64,000 nt of DNA from an uncultured Alistipes sp. (GTDB lineage Bacteria; Bacteroidota; Bacteroidia; Bacteroidales; Rikenellaceae): assembly GCA_900545315.1 (NCBI GenBank), contig UQYM01000001.1, positions 62,001-126,000 of the forward strand, written 5' to 3'. A model generated the notes under the pieces. That model was not told the DNA's origin. It was given only the letters and a program-made list of their open reading frames with translations, and did not search any database. The translations under genes and the position numbers were made by a program. This document shows positions 1 through 7,490 of the stretch, in pieces. The stretch's first letter is position 1. The number at the start of each line of letters is the position of its first letter.

Positions 1-1
1 T

Positions 2-625
2 GGAGATAATAAGGATAATCTCTACTATAACGATTTGCTGCCCGAACGTTTTGGCCGTGTACGGGAGTATGCGTTGGGTAAACTCTCCGGTAAGGCCAAT
101 ATCCTGAAGAATTTGCAGGCGTTGGGTATTGAGTTGGATAATGAATCAATGCGTAAAGTTACCGATCGCATCATCGAACTGGGGGATAAAAAACAGATGG
201 TCACCTCCGATGATCTGCCCTATATCATTGCTGATATTTTGCGGCAGGAGGGACAGGAGAACAAAGTGCACATTCTCAACTATAACCTCTCATTGGGACA
301 GGGACTTCATCCAGTTGCGACGCTTAAGATTCGCATCAACGATGCCGATTATGAGGAGACCGCTTCGGGTGATGGTCAGTACGATGCCTTCATGAAAGCG
401 TTGCGCAGAATATACAAGGATCATCTGCATCGCGATTTCCCGATGTTGACCAATTATGCCGTCACGATTCCTCCAGGAGGTCGCACTGATGCCTTTGTTC
501 AGACCTTTATTAGTTGGGAATATCGCGGCCAAAGTTTCAAAACGCGAGGGTTGGATGCTGACCAGACCGAAGCTGCGATCAAGGCAACTTTGAAGATGCT
601 CAATAAAATCGAAAATATGCAGTAG
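2..625 (+). CDS. 2-isopropylmalate synthase-family protein (LeuA-like paralogue), 3' part
   Basis: The reading frame is open from the left edge, so only the C-terminal 207 residues are present. The stretch with LLPERFGR, YALGKLSGKANI and ELGDKK is typical of the region after the TIM barrel in a Bacteroidetes paralogue of 2-isopropylmalate synthase. The last 120 residues fit the LeuA allosteric (leucine-binding) domain. Family members condense acetyl-CoA with a 2-oxo acid in leucine or related biosynthesis. Without the catalytic barrel I cannot tell isopropylmalate from citramalate or homocitrate synthase. It converges with the arginine decarboxylase gene and both end at one strong terminator. 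Confidence 0.8.
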   Translation, partial: GDNKDNLYYNDLLPERFGRVREYALGKLSGKANILKNLQALGIELDNESMRKVTDRIIELGDKKQMVTSDDLPYIIADILRQEGQENKVHILNYNLSLGQGLHPVATLKIRINDADYEETASGDGQYDAFMKALRRIYKDHLHRDFPMLTNYAVTIPPGGRTDAFVQTFISWEYRGQSFKTRGLDADQTEAAIKATLKMLNKIENMQ

Positions 626-695
626 GCGACAATGTTGTATGTGGCGTACTGGGGATTGGGGGGCTTGCAGCGTCTCCGATATGGCCAGTGAGTGC

Positions 696-742
696 AATAA
701 AAAAGAGAAGGCGATCCAACGGATCGCCTTCTCTTTTTTATT
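696..742. terminator. Bidirectional intrinsic terminator
   Basis: A perfect inverted repeat has 22-bp arms (696-717 and 721-742) and a 3-bp loop (AAC). The core GAGAAGGCGATCC pairs with GGATCGCCTTCTC. Each strand carries six T after the GC-rich stem, so it can stop both the LeuA-like gene and the convergent arginine decarboxylase gene. Confidence 0.95.
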
Positions 743-752
743 ATAGGGAATA

Positions 753-2144
753 TTAATAGCCAAGGATACGCATCATGGACCGATAACTCTGCTCTTTGGC
801 AAAGAGACGGGTATAATATTCGTTATCGTCTTTGTCGCGATCGATGATGATGTGTTTTGGAGCGGGAATCAAGCAGTGCTGGATACCACCGTAACCTCCG
901 AGAGACTCTTGGTAGGCTCCAGTGTGGAAGAAGCCGATGTATTGCGTTTCATCCACCAGCTTGGGCAGGAAGATGGCATTTGAGTGGGACTCTCCGTTGT
1001 AGAAGTCTTCGCTGTCACAGGTCAGACCTCCGAGGAATACACGCTGGTACTCCAGGTCCCAGTGGTTGATTGCCAGCAAAATGTAACGCTGTTTGATTCC
1101 CCAGATGTCCGGCAAGGTCGTCATGAAGGAGCTGTCGATCATGTACCAGCGCTCCCGATCGTTCTGCTGCTTTTGATTAATAATCGAGAAGAGAGTTGCT
1201 CCACTTTCTCCTACTGTGAATGATCCAAACTCAGTAAAGATATTGGGTTCGGGAATTCCGGATTGTTCGCAGAAGTGTTTGATCTGGGAGACGATCTCTT
1301 CGGCCATGTACTCGTAGTCGTAGTCAAAGGCCAGTGAATTCTTGATCGGGAAGCCTCCTCCGATATTCAGTGAATCGAGTTCCGGGCAGATCTTTTTTAA
1401 CTCGTAGTAGATCCCCAGGCACTTGTTCAATTCGTTCCAATAGTAGGCTGTATCTTTAATGCCCGTATTGATAAAGAAGTGCAGCATCTTTAGCTTGAAC
1501 TTCTTATTGGGTTTGATTCGGCTCTGATAGAATTCGAGAATGTCGTTGTATCGGATACCCAAACGCGAGGTGTAAAAATCAAATTTCGGCTCCTCCTCCG
1601 ATGCAATGCGGATACCGATCTGGCACGGGCGGTTGATTGCATTGTCGAGCAGATTCAATTCACGTTTGTTGTCCAAAATTGGAATGGTGTTTTCGAATCC
1701 GTCATTGACTAATGAGGCAATGTTTTCTACATACTGCGGGCGTTTGAAGCCATTGCAGATGATGTAGCTGCTTTTGTTGATCAACCCACCGTCATACAGC
1801 GCCCGGATGATATGGATGTCATATGCCGAGGAGGTTTCGAGGTGAATATCGTTTTTGAGCGCCTCTTCCAGAACAAAGGAAAAATGGGAACTTTTCGTAC
1901 AGTAGCAGTAGTTGTACGTTCCCTGATAATCCACTTTGGCCATCGCTACATTGAAAAGACGTTTGGCTCGTTGAATCTGCGAGGTAATCTTGGGGAGGTA
2001 GGTGATTTTGAGCGGTGTGCCGTATTGTTTGATGATATCCATCAGCGGAATATCATGGAAATTCAACTCATTGTCCTTAACCGAAAACTCATCCTGAGGG
2101 AATTCGAAGGTCTGTTCAATCAGATCGATGTATTTGTTTTTCAT
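753..2144 (-). CDS. speA: Biosynthetic arginine decarboxylase, fold type III
   Basis: This 463-residue protein matches the short Bacteroidetes arginine decarboxylase family, which turns arginine into agmatine in polyamine synthesis. The YCTKSS motif near residue 84 supplies the PLP lysine. GGGFP near 262-266 is the PLP-phosphate glycine loop, and CDSED near 376 resembles the catalytic cysteine region of alanine-racemase-fold decarboxylases. The length suits the short family rather than the roughly 630-residue E. coli SpeA type. The gene stands alone; its 5' leader of about 90 nt carries a long inverted repeat and its promoter a GTGCA-N3-TGCAC element. Other basic amino acid or carboxyspermidine decarboxylases of the same fold are the alternative. 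Confidence 0.85.
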   Translation of the reverse strand: MKNKYIDLIEQTFEFPQDEFSVKDNELNFHDIPLMDIIKQYGTPLKITYLPKITSQIQRAKRLFNVAMAKVDYQGTYNYCYCTKSSHFSFVLEEALKNDIHLETSSAYDIHIIRALYDGGLINKSSYIICNGFKRPQYVENIASLVNDGFENTIPILDNKRELNLLDNAINRPCQIGIRIASEEEPKFDFYTSRLGIRYNDILEFYQSRIKPNKKFKLKMLHFFINTGIKDTAYYWNELNKCLGIYYELKKICPELDSLNIGGGFPIKNSLAFDYDYEYMAEEIVSQIKHFCEQSGIPEPNIFTEFGSFTVGESGATLFSIINQKQQNDRERWYMIDSSFMTTLPDIWGIKQRYILLAINHWDLEYQRVFLGGLTCDSEDFYNGESHSNAIFLPKLVDETQYIGFFHTGAYQESLGGYGGIQHCLIPAPKHIIIDRDKDDNEYYTRLFAKEQSYRSMMRILGY

Positions 2145-2175
2145 CTTTAGTTTATGGATGTTTAGGTTTATCCGG

Positions 2176-2213
2176 CTTCGCTACATTGATAAAATTTTAC
2201 CAATGTAGCAAAG
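2176..2213 (-). promoter_or_regulatory. Inverted repeat in the arginine decarboxylase leader
   Basis: The arms are 2176-2188 and 2201-2213, pairing 12 of 13 bases (GCTACATTG with CAATGTAGC is a perfect 9-bp core), around a 12-bp A/T loop. It lies 31-69 bp upstream of the ATG, downstream of the inferred start of transcription. It could be a leader hairpin or an operator. There is no T-run, so it is not a simple terminator. Confidence 0.6.
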
Positions 2214-2221
2214 CTACTTTA

Positions 2222-2234
2222 GTGCAAACTGCAC
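2222..2234. promoter_or_regulatory. GTGCA-N3-TGCAC inverted repeat, copy 1
   Basis: This is a perfect inverted repeat with 5-bp arms and a 3-bp centre. It lies 2 bp downstream of the predicted -7 box of the arginine decarboxylase promoter. A second copy with the same spacing lies at 31038-31050 before the M23 peptidase pair. It may be an operator over the transcription start or a hairpin at the very 5' end of the mRNA. Confidence 0.55.
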
Positions 2235-2236
2235 TG

Positions 2237-2267
2237 CAAAGGAGGGGAAACTTTTTGTGAAAAGCAA
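2237..2267 (-). promoter_or_regulatory. Predicted promoter of the arginine decarboxylase gene
   Basis: On the minus strand, TTG (2267-2265) is followed after 20 bp by CTCCTTTG (2244-2237). The TTTG half and the spacing fit the Bacteroidetes consensus, but the usual TA is missing. Two bases downstream lies the inverted repeat GTGCA-N3-TGCAC (2234-2222). Confidence 0.5.
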
Positions 2268-2536
2268 TTTTTGCCTAAAATAATATGTATTCAATCGGTT
2301 AATTTACGTTTGGAGGTTGGATTAATTGTACATTACGGAATCTGCTTTGTAGTCTGCCTTGGCGATCGTCCCCATATTCCAGTTAATAGCCCGGGATTTT
2401 GTGTTCGCAATGTCTTTGTGTTCCGAAGAGCTTATGCCAGCCAACATGAAGATCAGTGTATCAGATTGGTATGGTTTCTGTTTGCTATGTGTTTTATTAT
2501 GTGTTACTGTTTGTGAGCCAATTTGAGGTGAATAGC

Positions 2537-2567
2537 TTGTTTCTATTGAGAAAAAGGGCTATTTTTG
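2537..2567 (+). promoter_or_regulatory. Predicted promoter of the HU-like/sigma-54/lptE/secG operon
   Basis: TTG at 2537-2539, a 20-bp spacer and TATTTTTG at 2560-2567 match the Bacteroidetes consensus fully. A TTG codon at 2565 would lie inside this promoter, which favours the ATG at 2640 as the start of the first gene. A small inverted repeat (TGTCC/GGACA, 2576-2589) follows in the leader. Confidence 0.7.
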
Positions 2568-2639
2568 TTAAATGGTGTCCAGTGGGACAATGTGGGCGTA
2601 CCTTGCATTGTGTCACAAGTTAAATGTTATGGTAAGCAT

Positions 2640-3863
2640 ATGGTTAATAAAATTATAGCCGATTACCTGAAAGCGGGTAAACGTATTGTAATTCCGCAGT
2701 TCGGAGCATTTTTACATCGAGATACAGACGGTGGTGTCGTTTTTGTCTCCTTCTTGAGAAAGGATGATGGCGTATTGGCCGGTCAACTCAGTGCAACCTA
2801 TGGATTGAGCAGCGAAGAGGCTTACGGAGTGATTGCCGAGTATGTGTCTCAAATTAAAAAAAGTGTTACGGAACGTGGTTGCTTTGTTGTGGAAGGTGTA
2901 GGGCAATTGAAAATCGATTCCAATGGTGTATGTTATTTGGAGTCCGATATGCACACGAAACCGGTAGTTGCGCCAGCAAATCCTGCTGCGCGTCCGGTGC
3001 AGTCTGCGCAGTCAGGGCAAGCTGCTACAATGCCTGGTGTCGGAGGACCGCATGTGGGAGCAGCCTCAGCTTCTCGGCCTCAATCTCAGCCGATGGGACA
3101 GCAACCTTCGAATATTTCAGCAGAACGTCAACCTCAAGAACAGTTCGTTGGCCAACAGGTCCATAGGGGTGCAGGAAGTGGGGCCCCAAATAGTGTCGGT
3201 GCCGCTACTCCTCGTCCGCAGAATCAGGCTATGGGAGGATCTGCACAGGTCAATGTAACTTCATCATCGCGTATGACCGCACCGCAGAGTGCTCAAACGG
3301 CCCAAACGTCGCCAAATCGTTCGGTAACTTCGGGCAGTGGTCGCCCGGTTGCACAGGCAGGCTATGGTTATCAGCAGCCATCGCAACCAACCCGACCGCA
3401 ACAGCAGACACAACCTTCGTATGGCCAGCCGCAAAATAGGCCGATGCAGCAGAACGTGCAGGCACAGCAACTACAGGGCAGTTCTGCAACTTCGGGACAG
3501 CCGTATCGCGGTGCTCAATATGGTCAACCACAGGCCGGAGGCGCTATGCCTCCCTATATGGGAGGAGGCGCGGGAGTGCCTCCGCGTCAGCCGTCTCAGC
3601 AGCCTAGACAGCCCCAACAACCGCAACAACGTCAAGGTACCGATAAGTTCTTGATTGTTGCGATCGCAGCTGCGATTATTGCATTGGGTGCGATTATTTA
3701 TGGGGTGATTTTTGCTTCATCATCGGCTCCGAAAATTGATCCGATGGAGTTGCCCGTGCATCAACGGCCAGCTGTACTCGATTCGATTCAGAAGGAGGAT
3801 TCGATTCAGGCAGCAGAAATGGCAGCGAAAGAGGCGGCTAAGGCACAAAAGTCCAAACGTTAA
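2640..3863 (+). CDS. Membrane-anchored HU-CCDC81-type protein with Q/P-rich linker
   Basis: From the ATG at 2640 the product has 407 residues. Residues 1-100 (IIADYLKAGKRIVIPQFGAF...) resemble the bacterial CCDC81-like HU domains found at the N-terminus of many Bacteroidetes SPOR proteins. A low-complexity linker of about 230 residues rich in Gln, Pro, Ser and Gly follows. One membrane helix (about 337-359) is followed by a charged tail of about 48 residues ending AKAQKSKR. The expected C-terminal SPOR (peptidoglycan-binding) domain is absent. The inferred topology puts the HU-like part in the cytoplasm, as a possible DNA or protein tether at the membrane. It is first in the operon; the sigma-54 activator gene starts 14 bp after it. 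Confidence 0.75.
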   Translation: MVNKIIADYLKAGKRIVIPQFGAFLHRDTDGGVVFVSFLRKDDGVLAGQLSATYGLSSEEAYGVIAEYVSQIKKSVTERGCFVVEGVGQLKIDSNGVCYLESDMHTKPVVAPANPAARPVQSAQSGQAATMPGVGGPHVGAASASRPQSQPMGQQPSNISAERQPQEQFVGQQVHRGAGSGAPNSVGAATPRPQNQAMGGSAQVNVTSSSRMTAPQSAQTAQTSPNRSVTSGSGRPVAQAGYGYQQPSQPTRPQQQTQPSYGQPQNRPMQQNVQAQQLQGSSATSGQPYRGAQYGQPQAGGAMPPYMGGGAGVPPRQPSQQPRQPQQPQQRQGTDKFLIVAIAAAIIALGAIIYGVIFASSSAPKIDPMELPVHQRPAVLDSIQKEDSIQAAEMAAKEAAKAQKSKR

Positions 3864-3877
3864 TTTGTTAACGAACT

Positions 3878-5116
3878 ATGGCAATGGATTTAACGACGCT
3901 CAAGCAGCGTTTCAACATCATCGGTAATAATCCGGCCCTCAACGAGGCGTTGGAGGTGGCGGTGCGGGTTGCATCTACCGATCTGTCGGTATTGATTACC
4001 GGTGAAAGTGGCGTGGGAAAGGAGGTCTTTCCACAGATTATTCATGCCAATAGTCCCCGTAAGCACGGTACTTATATTGCAGTAAACTGTGGCGCAATCC
4101 CTGAAGGAACGATCGATTCCGAACTGTTCGGACATGAGAAAGGGGCATTTACCGGTGCGTCGGAGAGTCGTAAGGGGTATTTTGAGGTGGCCGATGGAGG
4201 CACGATTTTTCTGGATGAGGTGGCGGAGTTGCCGCATACCACTCAGGTGCGTTTGTTGCGTGTACTGCAGACCGGTGAGTATATACGTGTCGGTTCTTCC
4301 AAAACACAGAAGACCAATGTCCGTGTCGTAGCGGCTACCAATGTCAATTTACGCGAGGCGGTTCAAGATGGGCGGTTCCGCGAAGATCTCTACTATCGAC
4401 TCAACACGGTACCTATTACCGTACCTCCATTGCGTGATCGCAAAGGCGATATCTATCTGCTGTTCCGTAAATTCGCGGTAGATGTAGCAACACAGTACCG
4501 GATGCCGGTGATTACGCTGGATGAAGGAGCAAGGCATATGCTTGAGACCTATCCCTGGCCTGGAAATATTCGACAGTTGAAAAATGTTGCCGAACAAATT
4601 TCAGCAGTGGAGGAGTCGCGTAATATTACGGCCGATATTCTGAAAAAATATTTGCCCGATTATGCACCCCCATCGGTACCTGTCTTTCGGGCACAGGCCC
4701 AAGGGGATGTCAATGAAGAGCGGGAACTGTTATATAAAGTGTTGTTCGATCTGCGGAACGACATGAACGATCTGAAACGGATGGTTGCCGAATTGTTGGC
4801 CGAACGTCGTGGATATGAGCAGAAGGGGGGAGAGGTGGCAGCAACTGCGCTTTTACCTCGTAACTTGCCTGCTCCGGTTGCTACCCCGACGGTACATCCG
4901 ATGCCGGTTTCGTTTAAAGATTATACAGAGCCCGCAGAGGTGATTGAAGAGTCCACGCCACACGAAGGCATGACCAAAGAACAGGTGTTGCGTGAAGCAA
5001 TCATCAAGGCTTTGCGCCGTCATGGCGGTAAACGTCGTGAGGCAGCCAAGGATCTCTTTATTTCAGAACGTACGCTTTATCGTAAAATCAAAGAGTTGGG
5101 AATCGATGAATATTAA
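3878..5116 (+). CDS. Sigma-54-dependent transcriptional activator without receiver domain
   Basis: A 412-residue bacterial enhancer-binding protein. The AAA+ domain starts at about residue 10 with no receiver, PAS or GAF domain before it. Walker A is GESGVGKE (42-49), the sigma-54 contact loop GAFTGA is intact (89-94), Walker B is GGTIFLDE (107-114), and RFRED and WPGN follow. A linker of about 100 residues leads to a Fis-type helix-turn-helix at the C-terminus (about 365-408). It should remodel RpoN-RNA polymerase at unknown promoters. With no N-terminal sensor, control must come from its level, a partner protein or the divergent linker. The next gene, an LptE-like lipoprotein, overlaps its end by 11 bp, which points to a role in envelope homeostasis. 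Confidence 0.92.
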   Translation: MAMDLTTLKQRFNIIGNNPALNEALEVAVRVASTDLSVLITGESGVGKEVFPQIIHANSPRKHGTYIAVNCGAIPEGTIDSELFGHEKGAFTGASESRKGYFEVADGGTIFLDEVAELPHTTQVRLLRVLQTGEYIRVGSSKTQKTNVRVVAATNVNLREAVQDGRFREDLYYRLNTVPITVPPLRDRKGDIYLLFRKFAVDVATQYRMPVITLDEGARHMLETYPWPGNIRQLKNVAEQISAVEESRNITADILKKYLPDYAPPSVPVFRAQAQGDVNEERELLYKVLFDLRNDMNDLKRMVAELLAERRGYEQKGGEVAATALLPRNLPAPVATPTVHPMPVSFKDYTEPAEVIEESTPHEGMTKEQVLREAIIKALRRHGGKRREAAKDLFISERTLYRKIKELGIDEY

Positions 5117-5660
5117 ATGTCGTAACTTAAGCCGTACTCTAACCCAAAGAAAATTCAGATTTGTGGCGCCGATCCTCGCGGTGGCGTGTAGCTTGCTGTT
5201 TGGTGGGTGTTCAGTAAAATATTCGTTTTCAGGGGCTTCGATTGCACCGGAGATTCAGACTGTATCGATCGCTCGCTTCCCGAACAATGCTTTACTGGTG
5301 GCCCCGATCCTCAGTTCGACCTTGACCGATGCGTTGCAGGATCGTTTTACCAGTCAGACCCGATTGGCCGTAGTGCCGGAGAATGGTGACCTGCAATTCG
5401 AAGGTGAGATTACAAATTATACCTCTACACCGGCAGCAATCTCCGGAAATGAGACGGCCGTTATGAATCGTTTGACTATTACGGTGCGTGTCCGTTTCAC
5501 CAATGCCTTCCAACCGGAATACAACTACGATAAAACCTTCTCGGCCTATTCCGATTATCCGAGTACGCAACTGTTGCAGGAGGCTGAAGGTACGTTGATT
5601 CCTGAAATTGTGGAGCAATTGGTTGAGAATATCTTTAACGATGCAGTGGCCAACTGGTAA
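5106..5660 (+). CDS. lptE: LptE-like outer-membrane lipoprotein
   Basis: The ATG at 5106 gives 184 residues and overlaps the sigma-54 activator gene by 11 bp. A basic N-terminus and hydrophobic stretch end in the lipobox LFGGC, with lipidation expected at Cys35. The mature part (YSFSGASI, TVSIARFPN, LTDALQDRF, LQFEGEITNY) resembles the Bacteroidetes LptE family. LptE plugs the LptD barrel and helps deliver lipopolysaccharide to the outer leaflet. Similarity to E. coli LptE is low in this phylum, so the call rests on family features and on its place in an envelope operon. Its stop codon overlaps the next ATG by one base. Confidence 0.75.
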   Translation: MNIKCRNLSRTLTQRKFRFVAPILAVACSLLFGGCSVKYSFSGASIAPEIQTVSIARFPNNALLVAPILSSTLTDALQDRFTSQTRLAVVPENGDLQFEGEITNYTSTPAAISGNETAVMNRLTITVRVRFTNAFQPEYNYDKTFSAYSDYPSTQLLQEAEGTLIPEIVEQLVENIFNDAVANW

Positions 5661-6448
5661 TGGATGCCTTTACCCAATATCTTGAACAGCCTAATTGCGC
5701 TGAGGTGCCATCGAATGCGGTGTTGCAAGCCCTGATTCGACGCTATCCGTGGTTTACAACAGCTCGGATCATGCAGTCGCGTATTAGTGGCAAGATCGAT
5801 CCTGTTTTGGCGTTGCGGTTAGCCGTTCGTCCGGTACCGGAAATGTTGTTACAGTCCGCTGGACAACAAAATGTTGTGATCGATTCGATCCAGGCTTCCC
5901 GTACTTCAATAGACGATGGCACATCTGCAGCGGCGGAAAAGTATGAAAGCCTTTCGGTAAAATCTTACACCCCTGACGTTGAGCCGGAATCAATTCCTCA
6001 TGTGGTATCGGTTCCGGAGATATTGGCCTTAGCTCAGCAAGGCGCTGAAGCAATGGCCATGTCGCAAGGGCTGGATGAGGCTGATCGGAAGATACAAGAC
6101 CCGGAAGTGGTGGAGGCCGATCAGGAGGAGCTACAAGCTCATGAGGGTGCAGAGGAGGAGAAGCATGATCGTCCGTTGGATATAACAATGGAGGTTATTG
6201 ATCGTTTTTTAGCCGAGGAGCCTAAGCGGATGGTGCCGCGTGAGGGTATTCCGCAGGGGGATATGTCTGCCGAATCGGTGGCGGATGATGACGATCCTGC
6301 CTCGGAAGAGCTGGCAGAAATCTATTTGGCACAGGGGCTAACCAAACGTGCAAAAGCAATATATGCCAAATTAAGTTTGCTATATCCGGAAAAAAGTGTT
6401 TATTTTGCCAAAATTATCGACCGGATTGACAAAAATCCGAAAGATTGA
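5660..6448 (+). CDS. Conserved-looking acidic protein with C-terminal TPR-like helices
   Basis: A 262-residue cytoplasmic-type protein with no signal peptide or membrane helix. The N-terminal 80 residues look helical and contain RRYPWFTTARIM. The middle (about 100-210) is acidic and low in complexity. The C-terminus (SEELAEIYLAQGLTKRAKAIYAKLS, about 215-245) reads like a single tetratricopeptide repeat. Proteins of this layout seem to sit between lptE and secG in other Bacteroidales, though I know no function. It is translationally coupled to lptE through a TAATG overlap and precedes secG by 31 bp. A scaffold role in secretion or envelope assembly is only a guess. Confidence 0.6.
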   Translation: MDAFTQYLEQPNCAEVPSNAVLQALIRRYPWFTTARIMQSRISGKIDPVLALRLAVRPVPEMLLQSAGQQNVVIDSIQASRTSIDDGTSAAAEKYESLSVKSYTPDVEPESIPHVVSVPEILALAQQGAEAMAMSQGLDEADRKIQDPEVVEADQEELQAHEGAEEEKHDRPLDITMEVIDRFLAEEPKRMVPREGIPQGDMSAESVADDDDPASEELAEIYLAQGLTKRAKAIYAKLSLLYPEKSVYFAKIIDRIDKNPKD

Positions 6449-6479
6449 TAAATTTGTAATCGTTTAAACAAGTAACGAA

Positions 6480-6863
6480 ATGTATATCTTTTTCATTGTA
6501 TTGATTCTGATCGCAAGTGTATTGCTGATTCTGTCGGTATTGGCTCAGAGCCCCAAAAGCGGTATGGCAGCCAATTTCGGTGCATCGAACCAGGTGATGG
6601 GAGTTCGCGAAACTTCTAACTTCCTCGAAAAATTTACATGGGGTTTGGCTATTGCTATTTTCGTATTGAGTCTGGCCGCTACCATGACCATGCCGTCGAC
6701 CAATATTGCCAACAGTAAAGGTGCAATGGAGAAGGCATTGGAACAGGCAACCGAGGGTAATGAGAACTTGCTGGCTCCGGCACAACAGCAGACTACTCAG
6801 GATGCCGCTCAGCAGCTTCCTCAGTCTCAGCCTGCCACTCCGGCACAGCAGCCTGCGAAATAA
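6480..6863 (+). CDS. secG: Protein translocase subunit SecG
   Basis: A 127-residue protein with the SecG layout: a membrane helix at residues 2-22, the conserved loop region PKSGMAANFGASNQVMG, and a second helix at about 52-72. A polar Gln/Pro/Ala-rich tail of about 45 residues, common in Bacteroidetes SecG, completes it. SecG joins SecY and SecE in the inner-membrane export channel and assists SecA. It is the last gene of the operon and is followed by a clear terminator. Confidence 0.92.
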   Translation: MYIFFIVLILIASVLLILSVLAQSPKSGMAANFGASNQVMGVRETSNFLEKFTWGLAIAIFVLSLAATMTMPSTNIANSKGAMEKALEQATEGNENLLAPAQQQTTQDAAQQLPQSQPATPAQQPAK

Positions 6864-6910
6864 CGATACAATGAAGCGGAGGCCTTCCGCAAATCCATAT
6901 TAACGAACTG

Positions 6911-6945
6911 AAAGGGATACTTCCATTGAAGTATCCCTTTTCTTT
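6911..6945 (+). terminator. Terminator after secG
   Basis: A perfect 13-bp stem (AAAGGGATACTTC, 6911-6923, with 6928-6940) and a 4-base loop are followed by a T-rich run. It closes the HU-like to secG operon. Confidence 0.9.
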
Positions 6946-7490
6946 TGTCGATATCACTACATGAAGGTGGCGTTGAATTTTGCTTGGGGTCTTTTTCGAG
7001 TGCTTGGGGGTACTCTATCATAGTTTGTGTATCCTATTGAATAATGTGAGCGATTCTGCCGGTAATTATTCAGCTATGGCTTGTTATTGCGAATATGCAA
7101 TTGTGCAGCAGAGTGGATATGTGGGGGAAGCAAGCGGATTGTGAAACGACGCGATGCATAGATCGGTATATAGCGGAATAGGTGCGTTGAGTAAAAAGTA
7201 TATGCACGCAGTATAATTGGCCCGGATCAAAAGGGTTACACAATCAGAATTGGAATGGCAGTGAAAGACATGGCCATGAAAATTGTAATGGGTAGTTTCC
7301 GGGTATAGATTGAGTGTTGTTGGAGCAAGTAAGATTTCGGTAGACACGTTGTTGCTAAAATAATCGGTCCGAATGTTTTATGTTTTAGACGGTTTTTCCT
7401 ATATTTAACAATAGGCTTGATCTGTAAGATTGGACGATCCAACCTCAGCCTCTCAATCTAATCGGCTTTTGCTGTGATGTACGGTATTCC
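6946..7490. other. Long intergenic region before the outer-membrane barrel gene
   Basis: About 545 bp with no convincing gene on either strand. A possible -7 box TATATTTA lies at 7400-7407 without a good -33 partner. No riboswitch or tRNA is recognisable. Confidence 0.5.

Larger units (their letters stand above)
2145..2639. other. Intergenic region between divergent genes
   Basis: Nearly 500 bp separate the arginine decarboxylase and HU-like genes. The ends hold the two predicted promoters, the leader inverted repeat and the GTGCA-N3-TGCAC element, all listed separately. In the middle (about 2270-2530) I see only a weak plus-strand frame without family resemblance, and no RNA gene. Confidence 0.6.

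Noticed and set aside
2271..2516. Possible 81-residue protein between the decarboxylase and HU-like genes
   Set aside because: No family resemblance, unusual composition and no promoter or ribosome site; more likely a chance frame.
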